Counted from the stretch's first letter, positions 8,027 to 15,559 are shown. The stretch: 17,489 bases of DNA from Syntrophomonadaceae bacterium (GCA_028698695.1 JAQVWB010000015.1:1-17489); one strand, 5' to 3'. Numbers and translations: made by a program. The notes: generated by a model not told the origin, from the sequence alone.

Positions 8027-9418
8027 ATGCTCAATTCCAGGGTGGGAAGTTTAATAATCAGATTATCCGGACCGGCGATTGCCGGCATGATACTGTACTC
8101 TTTACTTAGTATAATTGATACTATTTTTGTTGCCCGCCTGGGGGCCTTGCCGTTAGCTGCATTGACATTGACTATCCCTGTCCAGATACTGCTGGTTTCC
8201 CTGTCATCTGCGACCGGAACCGGTATAACTTCTTTAATTGGCCGTACTTTGGGAAGCTCAAATATTAAAATGGCCAATAATATTGCCTGGCATGGTATAA
8301 TCATCAGCCTGGTTTACGGACTGGGATTTATGCTGTTGGGATTAATGTATGTTGATAGTTTGTTATTGTTATTTGGTTGTACCGCCGCTGCTTTTTCATT
8401 ATGCCACGATTATTTATTTATAGTCTTGTCAGGCTCCATGTCTATTTTTATACCCATGACTCTGGGCAACATTATACAGGGGGAGGGGAATACAGTTACT
8501 CCCGTTCTGGTATCGCTTTGCGGAATGGTTTTAAATGTTCTGCTTGATCCCCTGTTTATGTTTGGCATCGGAATATTTCCGCCCCTGGGACTTAATGGAG
8601 CTGCTGTGGCCGGTATTCTGGCCCAAATAATATGTACAGTTCTTATGATTATAATAATAAGAAAATCGCATTTTGGGATACTTACCTGGAATATTTCCCA
8701 CTTCAGAGCGGATTGGCAAATAATAAAGGGGATATATCAGGTGGGTATGCCTACTATGGTAATGGAGTTGGCCGGAGTTGTTGTACTGGCTTTATTAAAT
8801 CGGGTATTGGTTGGTTATGGTTTTACGGCTGTGGCTGCCATGGGCATATTTATGCGGGTTCGTTCGCTGGCTTATATGCCGGTATTTGGATTAGCCAATG
8901 CAGTTATGCCGGTAGCGGCGTTTGCCTTCGGGGCAGGCAAGTTGGAACGCGTAAAAGAAACTCTGGTTAAGTCGATTAGCCTGGCAGTATTTTTTATAAC
9001 GGCAGGTTGGTTGTTTATGCAGCTTCAACCGGCCTGGATTATGAGTTTTTTTACGCAGGATGCGTATCTTATAAAGGTTGGAGAGTCCTGTATAAGATTG
9101 ACAACGCTTTTTTTACCGGTCATGGGGCCATTAATAATGCTTTCTACCGTTTTACAATCAACGGGACGAGGGATGCAGGCAATGTGGATATTTTTATCCC
9201 GTCAGGGAGTATTCTGTTTGCTAATATTTCTCTTATCAGGTTGGTATGATTTGCAGGGTGTTTGGCTGGCTTTTTCTATTTCAGAATTGCTGTCAGCAGT
9301 TATGGCGGTTCCGTTCATTTGGCATTTCTGGGAAGAACAGAGTAGAAAAAAGATTCCTGTGCAGACTATTTTCATGGGAAGATACCTGGTTAATCGTTGG
9401 TGGGCATGGTTAAGGTGA
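8027..9418 (+). CDS. MATE family multidrug/sodium antiporter
   Basis: An inner-membrane exporter of the multi-antimicrobial extrusion family with about twelve hydrophobic helices across 463 aa. The first helix carries the family-typical LSGPAIAGMILYSLLSIIDT followed by IFVARLG. The second half repeats the arrangement (VGMPTMVMELAGVVVLALLN, then AVAAMGIFMRV), as expected for two six-helix bundles. The substrate is unknown. The frame stays open upstream into the antisense of the amidohydrolase start, but coding there is unlikely. ATG 8027 is the safest start, though its distance from the purine run at 7999-8005 is about 20 bases. An ATT at 8012 has ideal spacing and would add five residues. The gene is followed by a stem-loop region rather than a close neighbour. 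Confidence 0.93.
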   Translation: MLNSRVGSLIIRLSGPAIAGMILYSLLSIIDTIFVARLGALPLAALTLTIPVQILLVSLSSATGTGITSLIGRTLGSSNIKMANNIAWHGIIISLVYGLGFMLLGLMYVDSLLLLFGCTAAAFSLCHDYLFIVLSGSMSIFIPMTLGNIIQGEGNTVTPVLVSLCGMVLNVLLDPLFMFGIGIFPPLGLNGAAVAGILAQIICTVLMIIIIRKSHFGILTWNISHFRADWQIIKGIYQVGMPTMVMELAGVVVLALLNRVLVGYGFTAVAAMGIFMRVRSLAYMPVFGLANAVMPVAAFAFGAGKLERVKETLVKSISLAVFFITAGWLFMQLQPAWIMSFFTQDAYLIKVGESCIRLTTLFLPVMGPLIMLSTVLQSTGRGMQAMWIFLSRQGVFCLLIFLLSGWYDLQGVWLAFSISELLSAVMAVPFIWHFWEEQSRKKIPVQTIFMGRYLVNRWWAWLR

Positions 9419-9490
9419 ATTAATTTATAATCAACAGGAGAATTATAAATAAAAGGATTTATTATTATTATGAAGAATTAATAATTACTG

Positions 9491-9563
9491 GCATCAGGAA
9501 GATGCTGCTAGCCACGAAGGTTGGGTTTTATAACCGTTACCCCCGGCGTGGTTATTTTTATTT
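9491..9563 (+). terminator. Structured RNA region after MATE gene: terminator or leader of the DUF3842 operon
   Basis: GCATC/GATGC (9491-9495 with 9501-9505) forms a small hairpin. TAGCCACG (9509-9516) pairs with CGTGGTTA (9547-9554), with one G-U pair, around an inner GGTT/AACC hairpin (9519-9522 with 9532-9535). The outer stem is followed by a U-rich stretch TTATTTTTATTT. This could end MATE transcription or be an attenuator or metal-responsive leader for the next operon. I do not recognise a known riboswitch. The rest of 9419-9622 is AT-rich with nothing else recognised. Confidence 0.4.
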
Positions 9564-9622
9564 GAGTAAAACTTATCTGTTTGAAAAGATGTTATTATTA
9601 ACAAAAAGGTGGAGGTTATTTT

Positions 9623-10057
9623 GTGAAAATCGCAGTTGTAGATGGACAGGGCGGAGGAATTGGACGGGTTATAGTGGAAAAACTGCGTCAGGAGTTTGGT
9701 CCCCGCTGTACAATTTTAGCCTTGGGTACTAATGCACTGGCCTCTTCGGTGATGCTCAAAGCTGGTGCCAATGAAGCTGCCAGTGGTGAAAATGCAGTGA
9801 TTTATTCCAGTTCACGCATTGATATAATAGCCGGTTCAATATCTATCATAGCAGCCAATGCGTTTTCCGGTGAACTGACCCCCCGTATGGCGGAAGCAAT
9901 TGCCACCTCGGAGGCGGTCAAGGTATTATTGCCAATTAATCGTTTTAATATTGAAGTCTGCAGTACTATGGATGAACCTTTGCCTTTGCAGGTAGATAAT
10001 CTGGTGGGCAGAATTCTAAACCTTTATAACCATAAATTAGCTTATAAAAAAGTATAA
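9623..10057 (+). CDS. DUF3842 family protein
   Basis: A 144-aa protein that begins with a GTG codon seven bases after GGTGGAGG. The N-terminus reads MKIAVVDGQGGGIGRVIVEK, a glycine-rich loop after a first beta strand, as in Rossmann-type nucleotide-binding folds. It matches my memory of DUF3842, a family of anaerobic Firmicutes with no assigned function. Later conserved-looking segments are LALGTNALASSVMLKAGA and LLPINRFNIEVC. There are no signal peptide or membrane segments. It is the first gene of an apparent operon with the FmdE-like and CooT/DUF4198 genes (23 bases to the next start), so a nucleotide- or metal-related role is possible but unproven. Confidence 0.85.
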   Translation: MKIAVVDGQGGGIGRVIVEKLRQEFGPRCTILALGTNALASSVMLKAGANEAASGENAVIYSSSRIDIIAGSISIIAANAFSGELTPRMAEAIATSEAVKVLLPINRFNIEVCSTMDEPLPLQVDNLVGRILNLYNHKLAYKKV

Positions 10058-10080
10058 CCCGGAAAGGTGGTAGTAAATTT

Positions 10081-10692
10081 ATGTGTAAAAACATGCCGCC
10101 CCTGGAACTGGCTATACAGTTTCATGGCCATGTATGCCCAGGATTGTTGTTTGGAGTCAGAGTAGCTGAGTTTGCTCAGCATAAACTGGGTGTAGACGTT
10201 GATAAGGATGAAGAGTTATTGGCTGTTGTTGAAAATGATTCCTGTGCTGTGGATGCAGTTCAATCCATTTTGGGCTGTACTTTTGGTAAAGGCAATTTAA
10301 TTTTCAGAGATTATGGCAAGCAGGTGTATACCATTGCTAGTCGTGAAAGTGGTCGGGCTGTCAGAATAGCACAAATATTTGGCAGTATGGACGGCCCTGA
10401 ATTCAGACGGTTTAGCCAGTTAAAATCCCTGACCTGTCTAAGCCCGCAGGAAGAAAACGAATTAGAGGAATTGTTATCAGTTTTATTTGAACTGATAATG
10501 TCCAAACCGGTCGATGAACTGTTTAAGTGGCAGGAAACTGAGATGCCGGAAGTGGAAAAAGCCACTATTATGCCGAGTATTGAATGTCAGATTTGCGGAG
10601 AAGGAGTTATGCAGTCGCGGGCTAGTACAACTGATCGGGGACTGGTTTGCCCGACTTGCAGATTGGAGTGTGAGGTGGATTTTAATGTGTGA
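10081..10692 (+). CDS. FmdE family protein with C-terminal zinc ribbon
   Basis: A 203-aa member of the formylmethanofuran dehydrogenase subunit E family. The signature HGHVCPG lies at residues 15-21, followed by NDSCAVDAVQSILGCTFGKG with C55 and C66, which the family uses for metal binding. A C-terminal zinc ribbon is formed by C169xxC172 and C190xxC193. FmdE-like proteins are common in bacteria that lack formylmethanofuran metabolism and are often found near molybdenum, tungsten or nickel enzyme genes; their role is poorly known. A metal-binding or metal-sensing accessory role is therefore inferred. A good ribosome site (AAAGGTGG) precedes the ATG. The gene overlaps the next start by 8 bases, so the two are very likely translated together. 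Confidence 0.92.
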   Translation: MCKNMPPLELAIQFHGHVCPGLLFGVRVAEFAQHKLGVDVDKDEELLAVVENDSCAVDAVQSILGCTFGKGNLIFRDYGKQVYTIASRESGRAVRIAQIFGSMDGPEFRRFSQLKSLTCLSPQEENELEELLSVLFELIMSKPVDELFKWQETEMPEVEKATIMPSIECQICGEGVMQSRASTTDRGLVCPTCRLECEVDFNV

Positions 10693-11488
10693 GGCTAATG
10701 TTTATCTCTATAAAGGCGGTCAGGAAGAGTTGTTCATGGAAAAAGTGGATCGCATAATTCCCGGTGAAGATCAGACCTTATTTATGGAGAGTATTTTTGG
10801 TGAACGTCGCCGCGTAAAGGCGCGTATTACTGAGATGGAACTGGTTCATCATCGCATAATTATTGAAGAAATCCGTGAAGATATTGCTGACCCCACTTTG
10901 GAAATATGGTTGGAACCGGAAACTGATCATGGGCATTTTCATGAGGGTGAGGTAGTAGAGCTTAAACTATTGCGCGGATATAATATGAAATCTGCCCATG
11001 AAGGCGAATGGAGTTCCCCTCAGGTGTGGGTTGTAAACCATGATGGGGTTCGTCAGCAGGCTGAATTACATTGGCATGATTTAATCGGTCATATACATCT
11101 GGGCAGCGAAACTGACGGTTTATTGCAGGTGTATGCCAGCGAAACGGGCGAACAGCAGCTATATGCAAAATTACTGGTTGAAGTTGGGCATCACCATCAT
11201 CATAGTCTGGAACCAATTGGTTTGCCGCTGGAGATTGTTCCCTGTGATAATTCCCATGCCCGCATGGGAGAGAGTTTTCAGGTACAGATATTAAAAGAAG
11301 GCAAACCGGTTGCCGGCAAAGAGGTACAGGCTACCTTTGCCAGTACAAATAGTCGGAATTATCCTCATGTAATGACTACTGATGAGGACGGAAAGGCCAG
11401 ACTGTTTTTAACTGCCCGGGGCAATTATTTGTTTACGGTCAGGGATGATAATATCACCAGTACTTTTACTCTGATTAAGAGTTTTTAA
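10685..11488 (+). CDS. CooT-like nickel-binding domain fused to a His-rich DUF4198-like domain
   Basis: A 267-aa protein with two parts. Residues 1-65 (MCEANVYLYKGGQEELFME, ending near VHHRIIIEEI) match CooT, a small nickel-binding protein linked to carbon monoxide dehydrogenase maturation; the Cys2 used by CooT for nickel is present. Residues 68-267 look like DUF4198, a beta-rich domain of cobalt/nickel uptake proteins, beginning LEIWLEPETDHGHFHEGE and ending with a surface-protein-like carboxypeptidase-regulatory-type fold (GKPVAGKEVQATF). His residues cluster at 82/84/86, 129/131/136/138 and a run of five at 169-173. DUF4198 proteins are normally exported; no signal peptide is seen here, so this one should be cytoplasmic. 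ATG 10685 is chosen because GAGGTGG lies six bases upstream and the protein then begins exactly like CooT. The frame is open further upstream but runs antiparallel to nothing known there. It may store or deliver nickel. Confidence 0.82.
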   Translation: MCEANVYLYKGGQEELFMEKVDRIIPGEDQTLFMESIFGERRRVKARITEMELVHHRIIIEEIREDIADPTLEIWLEPETDHGHFHEGEVVELKLLRGYNMKSAHEGEWSSPQVWVVNHDGVRQQAELHWHDLIGHIHLGSETDGLLQVYASETGEQQLYAKLLVEVGHHHHHSLEPIGLPLEIVPCDNSHARMGESFQVQILKEGKPVAGKEVQATFASTNSRNYPHVMTTDEDGKARLFLTARGNYLFTVRDDNITSTFTLIKSF

Positions 11489-11515
11489 GGGTCTGGATAA
11501 GTGAATAAAATTTAT

Positions 11516-11541
11516 ATCCCCGGTTGGTTATTACCGGGGAT
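11516..11541. terminator. Bidirectional terminator shared by the CooT/DUF4198 gene and the FAD dehydrogenase gene
   Basis: ATCCCCGGT (11516-11524) and ACCGGGGAT (11533-11541) form a perfect, GC-rich 9-bp stem with an 8-base loop. On the plus strand TTTTCTATTAT follows; on the minus strand ATAAATTTTATTC follows. The minus-strand stop codon (11531-11533) lies within the hairpin. Confidence 0.88.
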
Positions 11542-12910
11542 TTTCTATTATATCGCGGGCGGCAATAACCCCGGATACACTGGCCTGAATTAATCCTCTC
11601 GTAACCCCGGCACCATCACCAATGGCCCATAAACCATCAATATCAGTTTTTAGATGATTATTTAATTGAGGTCGGGCAGAATAAAACTTGGTTTCAATTC
11701 CGTACAACAGGGTATGATCAGAGGCAATTCCGGGCATAGCATTATCCAGTGCCTCCAGAAATTCCATAATTCCTACCAAATAGCGATGAGGCAGTACCAA
11801 AGACAAATCACCGGGAACTGCACCCTTCAGGGTGGGTTCCAGCATACCGCGTTCAATGCGTACTTTGGTCGAGCGTCGGCCGCGCTTTAAGTCTCCCAGC
11901 CTTTGCAGGATTATGCCTCCGCTGAGCATATTAGCCAGACTGGCTATATAACGGCCGTATATAACTGGTTGATTAAATGGTTCGGTGAATTCCTGGCTTA
12001 ACAGAATAGCAAAATTTGTATTATCTGACTTGCTGTTGGCAAAAGCATGACCGTTTACAGTAATTATGCCGTTGGTGTTTTCCATAACCACATGACCATT
12101 GGGATTTACACAAAAGGTTCTGACCATATCATCAAATTTATGGGTGTTATATATTATTTTCGGTTCCCAGACATTGTCGGTAAATTCCTGCATGATGACC
12201 GCCGGAACTTCAACTCTTACCCCGATATCAACCTGATTATTATTGAGAATTATACCCAGTCGCGCAGCCTGTTCAGTAAACCACTGGGCCCCTTCGCGCC
12301 CGGGAGCCAGAATAACCTGTGGTGCATAATAGGTACTGGTATGAGTTCGAACGCCAGTAACGGCTCCGTTTTCGACTAATATATCCTGAACGGTCTCTCC
12401 GGTATGTATCTCAATCTTTTTATCCAGATAAGTACGCATATTATGAAGGACATTAAGGGTATTTTCGGTGCCCATATGTCTGATGCGCGCGGGTACCAGT
12501 TTCATACCGGCTCTGGATACCCTGGACTGCAAGTCGGCAACTATTTCATTATCCTGACCAAATAAACGATCCGGCGCTCCATAGTGTACATATATTTCAT
12601 CCACATAATCAATCATATTTTGCAGGTTGTCTTTACCTATATAATTATTAAGCCAGCCGCCAAATTCTGTGGTGAGGGTTAATTTTCCATCGGAAAAAGC
12701 TCCGGCCCCGCCCCAACCGCTCATTATTGAGCAGGGTTTGCATTCCCGGCAAAAGGGGTTATCGTTACTAATAAGACATTTGCGTTGTTCTACGCTTTTA
12801 CCTTTTTCCAGTAACAGCACATTTAAATTGGTGGTTTTAGTTATTTCCAGGGCAGCAAAAATTCCTGCTGGACCTGCACCCACAATTATAAGATCAAAAT
12901 TATTTTTCAT
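11531..12910 (-). CDS. Uncharacterised FAD-dependent dehydrogenase (COG2509-like)
   Basis: A 459-aa flavoprotein. The N-terminal dinucleotide-binding motif is IIVGAGPAGIFAALE (GxGxxG at residues 11-16) followed by an acidic strand end (LLLEKG). The C-terminal LWAIGDGAGVTRGLIQA is the second FAD-contact motif. Between them SGWGGAGAFSDGKL (about 64-77) is typical of a family of predicted FAD dehydrogenases in Clostridia with unknown substrates. Four cysteines precede this segment: C45 and a CxxCxxC at 54, 57 and 60, which might bind metal or an Fe-S cluster, or form a redox centre. It has no signal peptide. It is a single gene with AGAGG upstream of the ATG, and it converges on the FmdE/CooT operon. 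Functional links to that operon are not shown by the sequence. Confidence 0.88.
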   Translation of the reverse strand: MKNNFDLIIVGAGPAGIFAALEITKTTNLNVLLLEKGKSVEQRKCLISNDNPFCRECKPCSIMSGWGGAGAFSDGKLTLTTEFGGWLNNYIGKDNLQNMIDYVDEIYVHYGAPDRLFGQDNEIVADLQSRVSRAGMKLVPARIRHMGTENTLNVLHNMRTYLDKKIEIHTGETVQDILVENGAVTGVRTHTSTYYAPQVILAPGREGAQWFTEQAARLGIILNNNQVDIGVRVEVPAVIMQEFTDNVWEPKIIYNTHKFDDMVRTFCVNPNGHVVMENTNGIITVNGHAFANSKSDNTNFAILLSQEFTEPFNQPVIYGRYIASLANMLSGGIILQRLGDLKRGRRSTKVRIERGMLEPTLKGAVPGDLSLVLPHRYLVGIMEFLEALDNAMPGIASDHTLLYGIETKFYSARPQLNNHLKTDIDGLWAIGDGAGVTRGLIQASVSGVIAARDIIENPR

Positions 12911-13070
12911 GTGTATAACCTCTTAATCTCAACCATATATTTACCCACCAGGTGTTGGGGCAACTGATTATTCTATATTCCTATACGATAAAGATTATAT
13001 CATAACAACCGTGCAAAGAATGGTAAAATACAATACAAAGGGTTTTAAGCCGAAAGAGGGAGGGGTTGTC

Positions 13071-14060
13071 GTGCCGCTGCCGGCAGCTTATTTTTTATGG
13101 GGAACCGAAGATTATCTGATTGATAAAAAGATAGATGAGATTATTACCCTGGTTGAGCAGGAGTCGGGAGAGTCACCGGAGTTATTACCGGTTGATGCTG
13201 ATGAACTGACGCCGTTGCAATTGGCGGAGAACCTGGAATTTAGCCCGCTGTTTTCCTGGCGGAGAATTGTGCTGATAAAAAAACCGGCTTTTATGAAAAA
13301 AACCGGTCGTAAGCAGAAACAGGCTAAAGAATATGAGCAAGTTCTGGCAACTTTTTTTGCTCAGAATAATTCCATGCAAACGATTATCATAACTTCCGCT
13401 GAATATGATAAAGCTCATCCGGGAATAAAACTGTTGGAGAAACATGCTGATGTCATTGGTTGTGAACGACCAAAACTAGCAGAAATGCGCAAATGGGTAG
13501 CCAATGAATTCAAAACCAGAAATGCGCAAGCCTCAAATGAAGCTATGGGGTTAATAATACAACATAGTTTTGATATGTATTATATGCTTAATTTTATTGA
13601 AAAACTGGTCCTGATAACTGAGGGGCAATCAATAACTGATGAACTGGTCAGACAGGAGATAGATGTATGGGAGACAAAGAATGACAAGGAGATTTTTGCT
13701 TTCATAGACGGGCTTATGAGTCGCAAAGTTGAAGAGGCGGTAAAGTCATATTATCGCCTTAGCAATTGGGGTAAAACACCGTATGAAGTAGTAGGTATGA
13801 TCAACAGTCGGTTTGTTGCCCTGGCACGCATAAAGCATTATCTGGACAAAGGTTTTAAAAAGGAACAGATTATAATTCATACCGGGATGAAAGATTATTC
13901 TGTTACTAAGATGACGCCAAACAGCAGGAAGTTTTCCTGGGATGAGATTAATCAAATATTTGACTGGCTTTTAGAGGCTGATTATGCTATAAAGCGGACC
14001 GGCACAGACAATGAGTTGATTATGGAAATGCTTATTATGCGAATTTGCACCGGAAAATAA
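13071..14060 (+). CDS. holA: DNA polymerase III subunit delta
   Basis: The clamp-loader subunit that opens the beta sliding clamp. The N-terminus YFLWGTEDYLIDKKIDEI is characteristic of Firmicutes HolA, as are the segments FSPLFSWRRIVLIKKP and, near the C-terminus, WLLEADYAIKRTG. From a GTG at 13071 the protein has 329 aa, normal for the family. This start has AGGGAGGGG five bases upstream. An in-frame ATG at 13020 would add 17 residues but has no ribosome site. Its place before an oppositely oriented rpsT is the usual Firmicutes arrangement. The stop codon is followed directly by the terminator hairpin shared with rpsT. Confidence 0.92.
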   Translation: MPLPAAYFLWGTEDYLIDKKIDEIITLVEQESGESPELLPVDADELTPLQLAENLEFSPLFSWRRIVLIKKPAFMKKTGRKQKQAKEYEQVLATFFAQNNSMQTIIITSAEYDKAHPGIKLLEKHADVIGCERPKLAEMRKWVANEFKTRNAQASNEAMGLIIQHSFDMYYMLNFIEKLVLITEGQSITDELVRQEIDVWETKNDKEIFAFIDGLMSRKVEEAVKSYYRLSNWGKTPYEVVGMINSRFVALARIKHYLDKGFKKEQIIIHTGMKDYSVTKMTPNSRKFSWDEINQIFDWLLEADYAIKRTGTDNELIMEMLIMRICTGK

Positions 14061-14061
14061 A

Positions 14062-14084
14062 AAACCTGCCGTTATGACAGGTTT
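14062..14084 (-). terminator. Terminator of rpsT between convergent holA and rpsT
   Basis: AAACCTG (14062-14068) pairs with CAGGTTT (14078-14084) around a 9-base loop. On the minus strand the stem is followed by a run of T (TTTTTTATTTT), the form of an intrinsic terminator. The hairpin overlaps the rpsT stop codon and may also help end holA. Confidence 0.8.
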
Positions 14085-14355
14085 AGCTGGGCTGACTTAT
14101 TTGATTAAACTTTTTAGTTAATGCCGATTTTTTGCGGGCGGCATTATTTTTATGCAATATTCCTTTGGAGACATTTTTATCAACAAGAGAAATTACATTT
14201 GCCAGGTTGGCTTGAGCACTTTCTGTGTCATTACTGGCAAGTGCAGCCTCATATGTTTTAATCGCATTTTTTAGCCTGGTTTTTTGCGCTTTGTTTCTCA
14301 GGCGATTTTCTTCAGCTATTCTGGCTCTTTTTGCCGGGGTTTTGCTTTTAGCCAC
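14083..14355 (-). CDS. rpsT: 30S ribosomal protein S20
   Basis: A 90-aa, lysine/arginine/alanine-rich protein that binds 16S rRNA in the small ribosomal subunit. Typical S20 features are the start AKSKTPAKRARIAEENRLRN, the segment LKNAIKTYEAAL, and the C-terminal KGILHKNNAARKKSALTK. Translation starts at a GTG, seven bases after AGGAGG. The frame is open far upstream but the extension has no ribosomal character. The gene stands alone on the minus strand between holA and spoIIP, with its own promoter and terminator. Autoregulation is known for S20 in E. coli; nothing here proves it. Confidence 0.97.
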   Translation of the reverse strand: MAKSKTPAKRARIAEENRLRNKAQKTRLKNAIKTYEAALASNDTESAQANLANVISLVDKNVSKGILHKNNAARKKSALTKKFNQISQPS

Positions 14356-14389
14356 ATTTTCACCTCCTTGATATTGAGTCAACAGGAAT

Positions 14390-14418
14390 AATATATCACT
14401 CCAGCTGGCAAAATGCAA
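14390..14418 (-). promoter_or_regulatory. Probable promoter of rpsT
   Basis: On the minus strand TTGCAT (14413-14418) is followed after 17 bases by TATATT (14390-14395). The -10 matches the consensus at five of six positions; the -35 is weak. It lies about 20 bases before the rpsT ribosome site. Confidence 0.5.
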
Positions 14419-14470
14419 GAGCGTTACCGGCTTTTTCTGTGTGCGATAATTCATCGTTCTATTAGCTGCA

Positions 14471-14519
14471 TGTCCACCATATTTTTTAAAGGGGATAAGA
14501 ATTAATAACGAGGTGGACA
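14471..14519 (+). promoter_or_regulatory. Inverted repeat that could hide the spoIIP ribosome site
   Basis: TGTCCACC (14471-14478) is exactly complementary to GGTGGACA (14512-14519), which contains the spoIIP ribosome-binding sequence. The loop is 33 bases. If transcription starts upstream of 14471, the pairing would cover the ribosome site. A sigma-E promoter is expected here from biology, but I could not place one with confidence. Confidence 0.4.
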
Positions 14520-14521
14520 GG

Positions 14522-15559
14522 ATGAGACAAAATAATATTATAGTTTTTTTCCGCAGCATTTTATTTATACAATTGTTCGTATTTATAACCGTGATAGGAA
14601 TAAGCATCGACTTTAATGCTATGGCCGGTAGTTGGGAAAGCAGTAATGGGATTAATTGGCCTTTTCGAATAATTGGAGTAAATCTGGATGAGAAAAATTC
14701 GACTGCATTGTTAGGCAATGTAAATGTATCAATGGCCGGACAGGTAAAGTCGGGTGGATTCAATAATTATTTGCAACAAGGTTTGGCCAGAGACTTGATG
14801 GTTAATGCCCTCCCTTCACTGTCATATAAAGATGATGAAATTAATGATCCGGTAGTCGAAAACAACTATCCGGGTAAATATGCAGTACCGGCAATTAAAA
14901 ATCCCGATGAGGAACCGTTAAATAAGGAGTTATTAAATGCAGCCTTTGGTAATCGACCGGTGGTATTCTATTGTACGCACAATGGCGAAACCTATATTCC
15001 TGATTCCGGGCAGGCAAGGTTTAATGCCGAGAAAGGACTCATTAATCTCGTAGCCGAAGAACTTTCAAAAAATATTGGGAAGAAAGGTATTAGCAGTTGT
15101 TTTTATGACCGGGTACATGATTTTCCAGATTATGACCGCAGTTACACTGAATCACGCCAAACAGTAAAGGAAATTCTGGAAAAAGAAAATAATCCCCTGG
15201 CAATATTTGATATTCATCGGGACAGTATTCCTGGCATGGATAAAGCCCGGACAGTAAAAGTTAAAGAAAGAATGAGTGCTCAAATACTTATTATAGTAGG
15301 AACTGATGAGCGCAAATCTCACCCCGACTGGCAAAAGAACCACGCTTTTGCCCAGCGGTTATATGAAGTTGGTCAACAAATGTATCCGGGATTAATTAAA
15401 GGAGTGCGTACCAAAGCCGGAACCTATAACCAGGAATATCACCCGTATGCCTTGTTATTAGAGTTTGGAACCGACCAGAATAAATTGGAAGAAGTATTAT
15501 ACGCAGGGGAATTATTTTCTGATATACTGGTGGAGGTTTTAAAGGAGGAAGTTAATTAG
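14522..15559 (+). CDS. spoIIP: Stage II sporulation protein P (SpoIIP amidase/endopeptidase)
   Basis: A membrane-anchored peptidoglycan hydrolase that, with SpoIID and SpoIIM, thins septal wall and drives engulfment of the forespore. The 345-aa product has an N-terminal membrane segment (about residues 7-30) and an extracytoplasmic catalytic domain. Family motifs are FYCTHNGETYIP (H153, E156), the IHRDS segment (H232, R233, D234) and LLLEFGTDQN (E314), which supply the metal ligands and catalytic glutamate of the amidase fold. Start ATG 14522 lies five bases after GAGGTGG. An in-frame GTG at 14513 is inside the ribosome site. The gene is followed without a gap by a small membrane-protein gene. 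gpr, the usual upstream neighbour, is absent. The gene shows that the organism is a spore-former or derived from one. Confidence 0.94.
   Translation: MRQNNIIVFFRSILFIQLFVFITVIGISIDFNAMAGSWESSNGINWPFRIIGVNLDEKNSTALLGNVNVSMAGQVKSGGFNNYLQQGLARDLMVNALPSLSYKDDEINDPVVENNYPGKYAVPAIKNPDEEPLNKELLNAAFGNRPVVFYCTHNGETYIPDSGQARFNAEKGLINLVAEELSKNIGKKGISSCFYDRVHDFPDYDRSYTESRQTVKEILEKENNPLAIFDIHRDSIPGMDKARTVKVKERMSAQILIIVGTDERKSHPDWQKNHAFAQRLYEVGQQMYPGLIKGVRTKAGTYNQEYHPYALLLEFGTDQNKLEEVLYAGELFSDILVEVLKEEVN

Noticed and set aside
8632..8970. Plus-strand 112-codon frame inside the MATE gene
   Set aside because: Glycine- and tyrosine-rich shadow reading of the MATE helices in another frame; no ribosome site.
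9509..9554. Considered a cobalamin or molybdenum-cofactor riboswitch
   Set aside because: The conserved core sequences of those classes as I know them are not present; only generic stems are visible.
10514..10684. Upstream extension of the CooT/DUF4198 frame
   Set aside because: It overlaps the FmdE zinc ribbon in another frame; the CooT N-terminus with Cys2 and a good ribosome site fix the start at 10685.
11180..11205. His run resembling an artificial purification tag
   Set aside because: The five His codons are mixed CAT/CAC within a protein that has two other His clusters, so it is natural metal-binding sequence and not vector sequence.
14356..14763. N-terminal extension of the S20 frame
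   Set aside because: Runs opposite spoIIP, has no S20 character and lies upstream of the rpsT promoter.
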